IMG/VR virus record: IMGVR_UViG_3300035670_000010
Span: 124,001-188,000 of that record
Source: a virus
Strand: one strand, 5' to 3'
DNA length: 64,000 bases
Shown piece after piece: positions 52,217 through 61,443 of this stretch. The notes beneath the pieces were generated by a model. It was given only the letters and a program-made list of their open reading frames with translations, made no database searches and was not told the origin of the DNA. The position numbers and the translations under genes were made by a program. The number at the start of each line of letters is the position of its first letter. The first letter of the stretch is position 1.

Positions 52217-53587
52217 TCATTTATTATTTCTGATAATTCTTTTTACATCAGATTTGCTAATATTCCAATTTTTAGCAACATTTTCCACAATTTTATCAAA
52301 TCTCAAAGGAGAATTAACCGCCTCCTCAATACCCCCAATGTCAATTGTTCCAAATCCTTTTAATTTATCAAATGCTGGATTTTGCTCAATAGGGTCTTTC
52401 TTTGCTTGTTTCATAACACCCCAGGTAGATGGCTTCATTTTCATATGATTAATAACCAAATATTCAATAACATCAACATTTGCCCCCTCAAATGATTCAA
52501 TCCAATCAGCATATTGTTTCACATATTCAGCAGATTTTGCATCATGACCATATGCTGTTGGTTCATTTGTTTTTGGGTTAATAGCATAAGTATCCATCTT
52601 ACCCAAATCATGAAATAAAGCAGCCATAATCATATTTGGATCATCCCCATATTTGTTATATGCTCTCCTTAATACCAAAATTATATGTTTTAATGAGTTA
52701 CCCTCTGGATGCCATTTACTTGTTTGTTTTGCACCCCATTGGTCAAAAAGTAACTTCTTTAAATCTTGTGGTAATGACCTAATAAGGTCTTGTGCTGTGC
52801 CTGGAATTTCTCTCTTGTTCATATTTTGTTCAGTTAATTTTAACGCACCAATATCCCCCTGGTTACAGTAGGGGAATTTTAAACACTTCTTCTTTACTTG
52901 CACAAATTGCCCTCCTGGTATTTGTGTTTTACTCTTCCCTCTCCAATCTTTTTTCTTCATAGATTTCGCCCACATCCCTGGAACTTCATACGACCCTGTG
53001 GATGAAGTTGTAGTTGCTTCCTTGGCTTCCACCTTCCCTTCATTAAATATAGGCTTAAAATTAACTTCTGTCCACTTATTCTCCTTTATTGGAACACAAT
53101 TTGGAACCATTTTTCCATTCTTCATTTTTCCACCAACTCTCCTATATCCTTTCCAACACGCTTCACTCATATTCTCAAGGTTGGGGAATAATGGTGCAAC
53201 ATAACCACCAGATGAACCTGAACCAGTTGCTTCCTTAGTTTCCATCTTTGTTAATTTAACATAATATTTAGGATCCTCTAAAAGATGGTCTTTTGCAATC
53301 TGTATAGCAATTTTAATACTACTAGTATGTTCTTTCTCAATTTTAGCACCTTTGTTTAGTTGTTTTTCCAAGAAAGCAATATAATCCATTGAATCTTGTG
53401 TTTTATTGTGTTTTCTTTCAATATCTACTAAAGATATATCTCTTTTTTTTAAATCCATTTTATCATCTTCTTTAATTTCTCCATCATTAACCATCCTAAT
53501 ATACTTGAATTGTTCTGGATATGACTTAGAACTTTTTGAGAATTCATTAGCAATGGTATTTGCAAAAAGTTTATTTGAATCTTCCAT
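52217..53587 (-). CDS. HD-domain hydrolase with modular N-terminus
   Basis: 456 aa from ATG at 53587 (MEDSNKLFANTIANEFSKSS). The N-terminal 250 residues are low-complexity linkers (KEATGSGSSGGYVAPLF; KEATTTSSTGSYEVPGMW) around 'EACWKGYRRVGGKMKNGKMV', a Cys/Trp motif recurring in phage structural proteins. The C-terminal HD domain has 'WHPEGNSLKHIILVLRRAYN', 'MAALFHDLGKMDTYAINPKT' (HD) and 'VIEYLVINHMKMKPST' (H). A metal-dependent phosphohydrolase; the substrate may be a nucleotide or RNA end. Confidence 0.8.
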   Translation of the reverse strand: MEDSNKLFANTIANEFSKSSKSYPEQFKYIRMVNDGEIKEDDKMDLKKRDISLVDIERKHNKTQDSMDYIAFLEKQLNKGAKIEKEHTSSIKIAIQIAKDHLLEDPKYYVKLTKMETKEATGSGSSGGYVAPLFPNLENMSEACWKGYRRVGGKMKNGKMVPNCVPIKENKWTEVNFKPIFNEGKVEAKEATTTSSTGSYEVPGMWAKSMKKKDWRGKSKTQIPGGQFVQVKKKCLKFPYCNQGDIGALKLTEQNMNKREIPGTAQDLIRSLPQDLKKLLFDQWGAKQTSKWHPEGNSLKHIILVLRRAYNKYGDDPNMIMAALFHDLGKMDTYAINPKTNEPTAYGHDAKSAEYVKQYADWIESFEGANVDVIEYLVINHMKMKPSTWGVMKQAKKDPIEQNPAFDKLKGFGTIDIGGIEEAVNSPLRFDKIVENVAKNWNISKSDVKRIIRNNK

Positions 53588-53588
53588 A

Positions 53589-53834
53589 TTATGCATTTTT
53601 TAATTTTGGTTCCCAATAACTCCTATTCTGCCACATAAACTGATAAAATTCCCTAAACATTTTAACTGTTATGTCTTTAACCTCTCCCTCAAATTTACCT
53701 CTCCTAAACTCTTTCTGTAACTTTTCAATGAGTTTATTTTCATACTGGGATAGTGTACTACTTTCAAAGAAGTCTTTAATTTCCTTTCTTGTTATAGTTT
53801 CAATCTCCTTTTTTTCAGATTGTGTTAGTGCCAT
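53589..53834 (-). CDS. 81-aa helical phage protein
   Basis: MALTQSEKKEIETITRKEIK, charged helix, 'KMFREFYQFMWQNRSYWEPK' at the end. Widely seen in large phages as a small structural-region protein; function unknown. Overlaps the upstream gene by 1 nt. Confidence 0.75.
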   Translation of the reverse strand: MALTQSEKKEIETITRKEIKDFFESSTLSQYENKLIEKLQKEFRRGKFEGEVKDITVKMFREFYQFMWQNRSYWEPKLKNA

Positions 53835-54247
53835 TACTTAAAAATTATAGAATATGTAAACCCAAATACGGATAACCCTACTAGGATTTGATTTATAGTG
53901 TTTTTCACTTTTTGCTTTTTTAATAAATTATTATTATTTATGTAACTTTCATTAAGTATGTCATACTTCTCATTTTGAATTTTGATAATTTCTTTATATT
54001 TCTCTTCTTTTTCAATATATGAGAATAATAATGAATCCTTCAAAAATAATTTCTTTTCATTTTGAATAGCTATGTGATTAACAATCAATAACTCATTCTT
54101 CACAGAATCATAACGAACCAAATCTTTTGCTATTTCCCTAACAATGGCTATTGGAAATGTTTTAGTTTGGATTGAAACTGTATCTACTTGTGAAAAAACT
54201 ATCAATGGCAGCCATATTAAAAGTATCAATGGATATAACCTTTTCAT
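53834..54247 (-). CDS. exported coiled-coil/TM protein (lysis-region)
   Basis: 137 aa. Signal or TM segment 'LYPLILLIWLPLIVFSQ', then 'TKTFPIAIVREIAKDLVRYD' and a long coiled coil, ending in a second TM 'ILVGLSVFGFTYSIIF'. Proteins of this plan lie near amidases in Bacteroidota phages, and it partly overlaps the next gene, as spanin pairs do. A spanin-like role is inference. Confidence 0.65.
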   Translation of the reverse strand: MKRLYPLILLIWLPLIVFSQVDTVSIQTKTFPIAIVREIAKDLVRYDSVKNELLIVNHIAIQNEKKLFLKDSLLFSYIEKEEKYKEIIKIQNEKYDILNESYINNNNLLKKQKVKNTINQILVGLSVFGFTYSIIFK

Positions 54248-54572
54248 AATAAAATCTTCTAACTATCTCTTTTTTGCTATTTATATCTTTTATATTCTTA
54301 TCAATTTCATTAATCTCTAAAAAATATTTATCAATTTTTTCTTCTAAAAGTTTTTGATTACCCTCAATCCTCTTATTAGATTCATCCAAATCAACAATTT
54401 TTTGATTTGTCTTATCATCAAGTTTAACTTTTGGTTCAGTTGATTTATATATTGATATACCAAAGAATATCAAAAATACTACCAACATAAGTTTTAGTAA
54501 AATATTTAAAAAATCATTGAAGACTCCACTTAATTTGGTGTTTTCTTTCTGATTGCTAACATTTTTGACCAT
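54162..54572 (-). CDS. single-TM coiled-coil protein (lysis-region)
   Basis: 136 aa. TM helix 'LLKLMLVVFLIFFGISIY' near residue 35, followed by a coiled coil ('GNQKLLEEKIDKYFLEINEI'). Topology like an inner-membrane spanin. Its last 86 nt overlap the exported coiled-coil gene in another frame. Confidence 0.65.
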   Translation of the reverse strand: MVKNVSNQKENTKLSGVFNDFLNILLKLMLVVFLIFFGISIYKSTEPKVKLDDKTNQKIVDLDESNKRIEGNQKLLEEKIDKYFLEINEIDKNIKDINSKKEIVRRFYYEKVISIDTFNMAAIDSFFTSRYSFNPN

Positions 54573-55117
54573 TTTGATTTAAATTTTTGATAATACTGCT
54601 CCAATTTTGTTATAATACTTAAAAAGTCCTCATCTATTTTTACAATATCAGCACTTATATACACGCCACCATTCTCACCAATTGTATATAAGAATGTAAT
54701 GTTATCATCTATTAATTTACCACCCCACTCAACACTATTCTTATACAAATGAAGTTCATCAAAATCAACCAAATCAGAAACTTCCTCAACAAATTCATCC
54801 ATTGTTTCCTGGAATGAAGATTTATCATCTGTTGTTATATTATCAACCTCTGATCTTGTGTCACCATGTAAAACAAAGATACCACCAGATATCTTATATT
54901 TCTGTTGTTTACTTGAACTCTTTGAAGTCCTAACACCTTGCTGGTTAATTTCATCTTCTTCTTCACCCCCTACTGTGGCATCACCAGAAACACTACTACG
55001 TATCTTATTTGAAATGCTATCTGCTGTATTAATCCTCCCAAAATCTGAGGATTGCTCAAATAAAAATTTTGATTTCTTTAAGAGAGATTTCATCTCATCA
55101 TAACTATTTTCTATCAT
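54530..55117 (-). CDS. hypothetical structural-region protein
   Basis: 195 aa, MIENSYDEMKSLLKKSKFLF. 'LLKKSKFLFEQSSDFGRINT' looks like a virion-protein leader; the middle is acidic and beta-rich ('NSVEWGGKLIDDNITFLYTI'). Ends in 'YYQKFKSKWSKMLAIRKK'. Overlaps the amidase by 14 nt. Function unknown. Confidence 0.7.
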   Translation of the reverse strand: MIENSYDEMKSLLKKSKFLFEQSSDFGRINTADSISNKIRSSVSGDATVGGEEEDEINQQGVRTSKSSSKQQKYKISGGIFVLHGDTRSEVDNITTDDKSSFQETMDEFVEEVSDLVDFDELHLYKNSVEWGGKLIDDNITFLYTIGENGGVYISADIVKIDEDFLSIITKLEQYYQKFKSKWSKMLAIRKKTPN

Positions 55118-55706
55118 TGTCTAATTTTTTTTCAAAAAGTTTTATATCAAAAGATGGTGATACATCAGTGTAAGATTTATATATATTACTTCTACTTAAT
55201 ATTCCATTAAATTTTGAACTAATATCTGTCTTTATGTTATGCCCTATAAATTTTTTATTAATCTTCATTTTATCACAAATTTTAGAACACAAAGAAGCTA
55301 AACTATTCATCTGGGCTTCTGTATAAACATCCCAAAAATCATAATCCCTCCATTTCTTATAATAGGGTTCACCATTATAAATATCGCCAATCCAATTAAT
55401 ATTCATTCCTCTATCTTGATTTTTTTCCAACCAACCCAAATTTTCAATTGCAATAACAATGGAATTATAATTTAACAACTTATCATCAAACATATTTGAA
55501 TACCCAGAATCCCCCAATAATTGCAAAATATCTCCCTTCTTAGTTATTACATAATTAGGTATCTTATCATACTCCCCATTATGCCTATATTTTAGGGATA
55601 CCAAGTAGCCCTTGATATCCCTAAATGTATTAATTAGTATTATTTTGTTTTTATTCTTCTGTTTTCCTAATGGTTTGAACCCATCATAATTCATTATCTT
55701 CAGCAT
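55104..55706 (-). CDS. N-acetylmuramoyl-L-alanine amidase-like endolysin
   Basis: 200 aa. 'SLKYRHNGEYDKIPNYVITK' and 'GDILQLLGDSGYS' are the amidase_2 opening, 'SIVIAIENLGWLEK' and 'QMNSLASLCSKICDKMKINK' the middle helices, and 'FIGHNIKTDISSKFNGILSR' plus 'YTDVSPSFD' the end. Some Zn ligands of amidase_2 are not obvious (the first His is in RHNG), so activity is uncertain. Expected to cut the amide between MurNAc and L-Ala in peptidoglycan; sits next to the membrane coiled-coil proteins. Confidence 0.75.
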   Translation of the reverse strand: MLKIMNYDGFKPLGKQKNKNKIILINTFRDIKGYLVSLKYRHNGEYDKIPNYVITKKGDILQLLGDSGYSNMFDDKLLNYNSIVIAIENLGWLEKNQDRGMNINWIGDIYNGEPYYKKWRDYDFWDVYTEAQMNSLASLCSKICDKMKINKKFIGHNIKTDISSKFNGILSRSNIYKSYTDVSPSFDIKLFEKKLDNDRK

Positions 55707-56583
55707 CTCTCTTTCTATATGTTAGTCTATTCACTTCATCAGGATTATCACTTAAATCACCTAAATTTAAATTTATCTTTTTCCTTCTACTTGCCTTTGG
55801 TTTTGGGGCTTCAATAGCATCATCACTCAATAATGTATCTTCTAATAATGTTGGAGTAACCCTTGGTTTGTAACTTCTCTTGGTTGGTTTTGGTAACTCA
55901 TCTACTGATAATGGAGCAACCACTTCAGGAACTTCTTTTTCAAAAGGTAATGTTGGTTTGTTTTTTGTCAAGTTATCAAGATATTTTTCTAACTTATCTA
56001 AATCATCTTGTGTTGGCACATAAACCTTTTGTTGTTCCTGGGCTTCCATCTTTCCAGCCTCAGTACTTAACCTCTCTAACTCCTCGTCAGTGATAACTTG
56101 ATTGGGGGTTTCAATTTCATTTTTAGTTTGATCCCTTAATTTAACAAGCATATGTAAAAAGGTTAAAGATATTATAGGCAAAAGTCCACCAGAAAAAACA
56201 GCTAAAAGCCTTTTATGCCCAACAATATCATTCTCATCAATTATATATTGAAAGAAAATGTTTGACAACTCAACCCAATCTTTAAATTCTTCTGAAGCCT
56301 CATCTATATATTGATATGAATAAAATATATTACCAATAAGTTGTATCATTGTAACAATGCCAAATGGTATATACACATTTTTACCCATATTAACAGAGAT
56401 AGCAGCTAATGCTGCCAATGCTGCTATCTCCACACCAAAAGATAAATAAATGGACCAAGTAGAATTATTAGTTAACCCATACCAACTAGTTACATGTGAT
56501 ATTGATACAATTGCCACAGTAATAATTGGGACCAAGAATGCAAAATATACTATTCTCTCTAAATTTCTACTAAAAATATTCAT
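55684..56583 (-). CDS. multi-TM protein with cytoplasmic tail
   Basis: 299 aa. Four helices: 'IVYFAFLVPIITVAIVSI', 'GVEIAALAALAAISVNM', 'IPFGIVTMIQLIGNIFYS' and 'VFSGGLLPIISLTFLHML'. The C-terminal 120 residues are Pro/Lys-rich and disordered ('PKPTKRSYKPRVTPTLLEDT'). Similar multi-helix proteins lie beside lysis genes in some large phages. Function unknown. Confidence 0.75.
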   Translation of the reverse strand: MNIFSRNLERIVYFAFLVPIITVAIVSISHVTSWYGLTNNSTWSIYLSFGVEIAALAALAAISVNMGKNVYIPFGIVTMIQLIGNIFYSYQYIDEASEEFKDWVELSNIFFQYIIDENDIVGHKRLLAVFSGGLLPIISLTFLHMLVKLRDQTKNEIETPNQVITDEELERLSTEAGKMEAQEQQKVYVPTQDDLDKLEKYLDNLTKNKPTLPFEKEVPEVVAPLSVDELPKPTKRSYKPRVTPTLLEDTLLSDDAIEAPKPKASRRKKINLNLGDLSDNPDEVNRLTYRKRDAEDNEL

Positions 56584-56867
56584 TATTTAAGGTTTTCTAG
56601 TTCTAAATCAATTTGAGCCTGTCTATTAACATCTAAGATTTTACGATCAGTTGATTGAATAAATCTCTTTTCTGTTTCAAGGCTCATAATTTTCAATTGT
56701 TTATCCAATTCTGTCTTGGTGTAAGTTGAATCTTTAATTGCTTTAATGTCATCATTTATTTTACCCAGTTCTTTGCTATCTCCACAGCCTTTCAACCAGC
56801 CAATAATCAAAAAAATGAAAACAATTAAAGTAAAGTTTTTTGATAAGAATTTTTTAAAGTTTTCCAT
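56583..56867 (-). CDS. small TM-anchored coiled-coil protein
   Basis: 94 aa. TM 'NFTLIVFIFLIIGWLKG' (residues ~10-26), then a Lys/Asp-rich coiled coil ('DDIKAIKDSTYTKTELDKQL'). 1-nt overlap with the multi-TM gene. Function unknown. Confidence 0.7.
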   Translation of the reverse strand: MENFKKFLSKNFTLIVFIFLIIGWLKGCGDSKELGKINDDIKAIKDSTYTKTELDKQLKIMSLETEKRFIQSTDRKILDVNRQAQIDLELENLK

Positions 56868-56884
56868 GTTAGTTTTTTTTATTT

Positions 56885-57685
56885 TTAAATATACTCAAAA
56901 AGTACTTTTGACTCATTTCTAAGTTTTTTAAGTGCTTTTTCTTTTATTTGACGAACTCTCTCTTTTGTAAGGTTGAATTCGCCACCAATTTCTTCCAATG
57001 TTCTCATTGAACCATTTAATCCAAAATAATCTTCAATAATCACTTTTTCCCTGGTATCTAACAAACAAAGAATATTAAGAAGTTTTTCCCTCAATATTTG
57101 TTTTGTACTAAATACATCCTCTGGGTTGTCAGCATTCTCATTCTTAATGAGGTTTAGTAATGTATCCCCATCCTCATTTAAAGTTGAATCTAGGTCAATT
57201 GTGTGTGGTAGATTATTAAATTTTGCTGGTGTTGTATTGTCAAATTCATGCAAGAATTTCTTAATCTTATGATATTCTTGAACAATGTTAACAGGTAACC
57301 TAATTGTCCTTGCATTATCATTCAAACTCTCAATAATAGCCTGTTTAATCCACCACACGCCATATGATATGAACCTCAAATTCTTTGACCAATCAAACTT
57401 GTCAATAGCCTTTAGTAAACCATAATTACCCTCTGCAATTAAATCAGGTAAATCCAAACCTTGGTTTTGGTATTGCTTACAAACACTAATAACAAATCTT
57501 AAATTACCTTCAACCAATTCTTTCTTAACCTTATTCTTTTCAAATTGAGTCACATCTGGATTTAACATAATCTTTGCCAACTCCCTCTCCTTTTCAATAG
57601 TCATAACTTTCAACTTCCTTACATCTTTTAAATATGAAGAAATTTCACTCTGATTAATCATTAATGTGTTTTTCTGTCCTTTCAT
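56885..57685 (-). CDS. phage sigma-70 family factor
   Basis: 266 aa. Region 1.2 'EISSYLKDVRKLKVMTIEKE', region 2 with 'NLRFVISVCKQYQNQGLDLP' and 'DKFDWSKNLRFISYGVWWIK' (2.4 recognises the -10/-7 box), a divergent region 3, and region 4 'TLEEIGGEFNLTKERVRQIK'. Clearly RpoD-like; region 3 is much reduced. It directs host RNA polymerase, and its most natural target here is the TATTTAT-type promoter (inference). Confidence 0.93.
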   Translation of the reverse strand: MKGQKNTLMINQSEISSYLKDVRKLKVMTIEKERELAKIMLNPDVTQFEKNKVKKELVEGNLRFVISVCKQYQNQGLDLPDLIAEGNYGLLKAIDKFDWSKNLRFISYGVWWIKQAIIESLNDNARTIRLPVNIVQEYHKIKKFLHEFDNTTPAKFNNLPHTIDLDSTLNEDGDTLLNLIKNENADNPEDVFSTKQILREKLLNILCLLDTREKVIIEDYFGLNGSMRTLEEIGGEFNLTKERVRQIKEKALKKLRNESKVLFEYI

Positions 57686-57686
57686 T

Positions 57687-58172
57687 TTAGTTTTGTTTTG
57701 AGAAGTTTTTTAATAATTCTTTTTCCATTGTTGTAAGTGATTCCATACCCCTACTTGAGATTTTCTCCAAAATAGCATCCAAGTTATCCTCTGATGCCCC
57801 TTCTGTAGCTTGTGAAAAAATCTTGGTTAAATTGTCAGTCTTTAATACACCCAAGAATGGTTTTCTTGATTTCTGCAAATCTTTTGGCATATCATCTAAT
57901 CCTAAGTCATTAAAGTTATCCATAGGGAAAAATGCAGCATAAGTATCCCCCAATTCAAGCAATGTAAATCCATAGCATAAATGACCTAAAACACTAGTGA
58001 GAAAAGTAGCCAAATCAAGTGTTTCAACTTCTGATCCAAAAATCATAATTGTGCTGTCACCCACTCTAGTTACAAGTGGTTCTGTATCTGACACCTCTGA
58101 AAAATCCTCAAAAAATGAATCAATATCAAATTTCTTGTTAGCCTGATAAATGGTTAAGTTGTAGTTCTTCAT
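57687..58172 (-). CDS. hypothetical protein with DUF6576-like C-terminus
   Basis: 161 aa, MKNYNLTIYQANKKFDIDSF. Middle 'DTYAAFFPMDNFNDLGLDDM'; C-terminus 'DAILEKISSRGMESLTTMEK' is the motif (ILxKIS...G.eSLT..EK) normally found after rhomboid domains in Bacteroidota and repeated in the LNE-tagged protein at 8814. Operon with the sigma factor (1-nt gap). Confidence 0.75.
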   Translation of the reverse strand: MKNYNLTIYQANKKFDIDSFFEDFSEVSDTEPLVTRVGDSTIMIFGSEVETLDLATFLTSVLGHLCYGFTLLELGDTYAAFFPMDNFNDLGLDDMPKDLQKSRKPFLGVLKTDNLTKIFSQATEGASEDNLDAILEKISSRGMESLTTMEKELLKNFSKQN

Positions 58173-58185
58173 TCCTTTTTTTTTG

Positions 58186-58193
58186 CAAAGATA
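58186..58193 (-). promoter_or_regulatory. -7 box (TATCTTTG)
   Basis: TATCTTTG 13 nt before the ATG at 58172, in front of the sigma-factor operon. Confidence 0.5.
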
Positions 58194-58205
58194 AGGTGTT
58201 TTTGG

Positions 58206-60554
58206 TTAAATCAAAACTTTTGACACATTATTTTTCTTTTCAACAATTATTTTTGATTCACCCCAATTACTAATTAAAGGGTTGTGCGAAATTAACAATA
58301 TTTTCTCAAAATAACTCTTTAATCTGATAAAAAATTCTCCCATCATATCTAAACTTTCATTTGATACTTTCCCAAATACCTCATCTGCAACCCAGATATT
58401 TGGTTTTGGTAATGAGCAAACCTTGCTTAAAACTGCTCTCAATGCCAATGATGCAACTGTTTTCTCATACCCAGATCCTGTTGTCATTAGTTTTTCAACA
58501 CCTGTATTATTATCAATCATAATAAATTCAACCTCATTCTTATCATTAACTCTAACATCAAGGGTAAAATAACACACATCCAATAATAACCTTTGTAATT
58601 CAGAATTGATAACTGGTAGCATTGTTTTCATAATCATTTTTGAAATGCCATTTTTACCAAATAAATCCAGATAAATCTTATACTTCTTCTCTTCCTCTTG
58701 TTCCTTATATATGGTATCAATAATGGTTATATTCTTATCCCTCTTATCTTGATAATTTGAAATCTTAATTTCAATCCCATTGATTTCTTTTGCTAATTTA
58801 TTCTTCTCATATGTTAATTCATCAATCTTACTATTAGCCTTTATGATTAAAGCATCAATTTGATTATTCTTCTTAATCTTCTCCTGAACCTCCAAATAAT
58901 TTTTCATCTTACTTTCCAACTGGGATAATTTTAACATATTACCCTCCAAAGATAACTGATGTTTCTTAATTACCAATTTATTTTTCTCATAATTATCAAA
59001 TTCTTTCTTTAACTTGTTAAGTTCTTCATTTTTAAGTTCAAGTTCAATTACCTTATCTGATATAATTTTGTAATTATTCTTATGTTCCTCCAATGATTCA
59101 ACTTTTGCTTTTGTAAATTCTGCATCAATTAAGTTTAACCCACAATGTTCACATTGAATACCGTTACCATAAGTCTGTATTAATTTGGTGATTTCATCCA
59201 CCTTCGATTTTGCAAGTTGCTTTTCCAGTTTAGTTTCCATAATCTCCTCCTTCAAACTATCATGCTCATCTTCCTCATAAAATGTTGATGGTTTATCATT
59301 TGATATAGTATCAATCATTTCATTTAATTTGGCATTATTTGTATTTAATGCAATAATGTCCTTCTCTAATGATTCCTGGTTTACAATCAAAAGTTCCTTA
59401 TCAATATCAGAATGTTTTGAAGTATATAATTCATTTTTATACTGATTACCTTTAGCCAATCTTTCATCATAATCTTTTATTTCAATGTTTAACTTATCAA
59501 GATTTATTTTTAATTCATTCACCTCTTCAATCAATCCCAAATTTTCTGATTTTAGTTTCTCAACATTATACACATTTGAGAACATCCTTTTTGAAAACTC
59601 TTGATAAACTTCTTTACCAAGATCCTCCTTCTTTTTCAAATGTTCTAACCCCAAGAAACGACCCAATAACTGACCCCTTGCTGTGGGTTTTGATTCCAAC
59701 AAATCTTCAAGATTGTTTCCAGTTGTTAAAATGGTGGCCAAGAAGTCATCCATATTCCCAATAGTATTCTTGATAAAGATTTCTGTTTCCCTTCTTTGTT
59801 CACCCTTTAAGTTCTGTAATTCCCCATTCTTTAACTTCTTATCAAATGATAGTTCTGTTTTAACCTTCCATTCCCCACTCTTACTCATCTTCCTTTCCAT
59901 ATTCCTGGATATAACATATTCCTCACCATCAATGATAATATATCCAGTAACTGAAACCTGATCCTTACTTGTGAACTTGTTAAATATATCCTCTGCCTTG
60001 CTACTCTTGGTTGTGGTATTGAAAAACAAGAATAATAATAAATCAATTGTTAAGGTGGTCTTACCCCCAGTATTCTGTGGAGTTGATTCAACAATGGTAA
60101 TACCATTTAACTTGTCAAAATCCAATTCTTGATTTTCACCAAATGAAAGAAAATTGCTAAAATTAATCTTTTTGATATACCACTTATTAAATTGTGTTGG
60201 TTCTTGGTTTTCTAAAACCAATTTATTCTCAACAGCCTTATTAATATCCATGATTTTATCATACAACTCACCATTACCATTTGTTTCAAGCAAATTCTTA
60301 ATAAGGTTATTCTGATAATTCACATCCATTATGTTTGATGAAACATCCACAGATTGTAATACCTTATCCTCATATTTAACTTTTGTGATAACATTAACAC
60401 TTGATGTGCCATACTTTTTTGAAAAATATTGACGAACATCTTTAATTTTCTCTTGGGTGATATTTTCAGGATAATCCTCCCATATAACCCTTATGTTTGG
60501 ATTCCTCCATACCTTTTCACTCATACTAATTTGATTTGTTTTCATATGATTCAA
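58206..60554 (-). CDS. Rad50/SbcC-like recombination ATPase (T4 gp46-like)
   Basis: 782 aa. N-terminal 'NFSNFLSFGENQELDFDKLN' and a Walker A variant 'PQNTGGKTTL'; ~180 residues of coiled coil each side of a zinc hook 'CEHCGLNL' near residue 465; C-terminal 'TGSGYEKTVASLALRAVLSK' (signature region) and 'IWVADEVFGKVSNESLDM' (Walker B), then 'ILLISHN'. With the phosphoesterase at 61444 it should form the Rad50-Mre11-like complex that resects DNA ends. The N-terminal ~110-residue extension is unusual. Confidence 0.88.
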   Translation of the reverse strand: MNHMKTNQISMSEKVWRNPNIRVIWEDYPENITQEKIKDVRQYFSKKYGTSSVNVITKVKYEDKVLQSVDVSSNIMDVNYQNNLIKNLLETNGNGELYDKIMDINKAVENKLVLENQEPTQFNKWYIKKINFSNFLSFGENQELDFDKLNGITIVESTPQNTGGKTTLTIDLLLFLFFNTTTKSSKAEDIFNKFTSKDQVSVTGYIIIDGEEYVISRNMERKMSKSGEWKVKTELSFDKKLKNGELQNLKGEQRRETEIFIKNTIGNMDDFLATILTTGNNLEDLLESKPTARGQLLGRFLGLEHLKKKEDLGKEVYQEFSKRMFSNVYNVEKLKSENLGLIEEVNELKINLDKLNIEIKDYDERLAKGNQYKNELYTSKHSDIDKELLIVNQESLEKDIIALNTNNAKLNEMIDTISNDKPSTFYEEDEHDSLKEEIMETKLEKQLAKSKVDEITKLIQTYGNGIQCEHCGLNLIDAEFTKAKVESLEEHKNNYKIISDKVIELELKNEELNKLKKEFDNYEKNKLVIKKHQLSLEGNMLKLSQLESKMKNYLEVQEKIKKNNQIDALIIKANSKIDELTYEKNKLAKEINGIEIKISNYQDKRDKNITIIDTIYKEQEEEKKYKIYLDLFGKNGISKMIMKTMLPVINSELQRLLLDVCYFTLDVRVNDKNEVEFIMIDNNTGVEKLMTTGSGYEKTVASLALRAVLSKVCSLPKPNIWVADEVFGKVSNESLDMMGEFFIRLKSYFEKILLISHNPLISNWGESKIIVEKKNNVSKVLI

Positions 60555-60864
60555 TAATGGCGTTTATTGCCCAAACAATGCCAGATGATAAAATACCATC
60601 AAAAAACCAAGAGGCTTCATAGCATAATCCAAAATAAGTCATAGTTGGGGAATATATGAAAAACCCCAAGAAAAATCCACCCCAAGTGCTAAAACACATT
60701 GGACAAGATATAATCCCATAAAGGAACTTGAAGATGGGGGATATGATTAACCAATCCCTTTTCCCCACATTGTTTATAAAATCTCTTAATCCAGAGAATA
60801 TTGATCCATAAACCATTATGTTCATAAGACCATAACTTGCAAAAGCCCAAATAAAAATATCCAT
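60526..60864 (-). CDS. DUF1360-like membrane protein
   Basis: 112 aa from ATG at 60864 (MDIFIWAFASYGLMNIMVYG). Three TM stretches and 'GIISCPMCFSTWGGFFLGFF', the C-x2-C-x-S/T-x-W-x-G motif of DUF1360. Overlaps the gp46-like gene by 29 nt. Function unknown. Confidence 0.78.
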   Translation of the reverse strand: MDIFIWAFASYGLMNIMVYGSIFSGLRDFINNVGKRDWLIISPIFKFLYGIISCPMCFSTWGGFFLGFFIYSPTMTYFGLCYEASWFFDGILSSGIVWAINAIIESYENKSN

Positions 60865-60865
60865 A

Positions 60866-61438
60866 TTATCTAATTTTAATGTTTGATGTTCTATGAAATC
60901 TAGTAGGTTGTGCTGACATTTCAGCAACTAATCTACGGTAGTCTTCTATAATTTTGTTTTTATTTCTCAATTCATCACTGACAGCATTTAATGTCATCTT
61001 GACATCATTCAACTCATTCTGCAATTCCTCATTATCCCCAGGTACTTCCTTGATAACATACACTTCTTTTACAATTGGAACTTCCCTAATAACCTCAACT
61101 TCCTTTACCTCAACCCTAACACCACCAGTCTGGACTTCCTTAATTATTTCTTTGTATATGGGAACTTCCTTAATAACCTCCACAATCTTCTCTACCACCC
61201 TATCAACAGGAACTTCAACAATCTTTTCCACTTCAACAATCTTTTCTACCTCCTTAATCACTTCAACTGTGTTGGTTTGTAGATTTGAATCCTCCCCCAA
61301 CATTCCATATTTCTCAACATAGAACCCTGATTTTAAACATTTTGAAGTGAATTCATCAATGTCAGAGATATTGTTCTTTTCACAATATCTTATAATGTCA
61401 ATAAAAAAGACATCATCGGTAATTATTTGTGTTTTCAT
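60866..61438 (-). CDS. coiled-coil protein with VEKIVEV repeats
   Basis: 190 aa. N-terminal small domain ('ITDDVFFIDIIRYCEKNNIS'), then a repetitive coiled coil built from VEKIVEVP-like 7-8-residue units, ending in a basic tail 'VAEMSAQPTRFHRTSNIKIR'. The repeat would make a rigid rod. Function unknown; adjacent genes are recombination proteins. Confidence 0.75.
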   Translation of the reverse strand: MKTQIITDDVFFIDIIRYCEKNNISDIDEFTSKCLKSGFYVEKYGMLGEDSNLQTNTVEVIKEVEKIVEVEKIVEVPVDRVVEKIVEVIKEVPIYKEIIKEVQTGGVRVEVKEVEVIREVPIVKEVYVIKEVPGDNEELQNELNDVKMTLNAVSDELRNKNKIIEDYRRLVAEMSAQPTRFHRTSNIKIR

Positions 61439-61443
61439 TTGTT

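Noticed and set aside
54858-55103. Plus-strand ORF opposite the structural-region gene
   Set aside because: Antisense shadow without a start context or conserved pattern.
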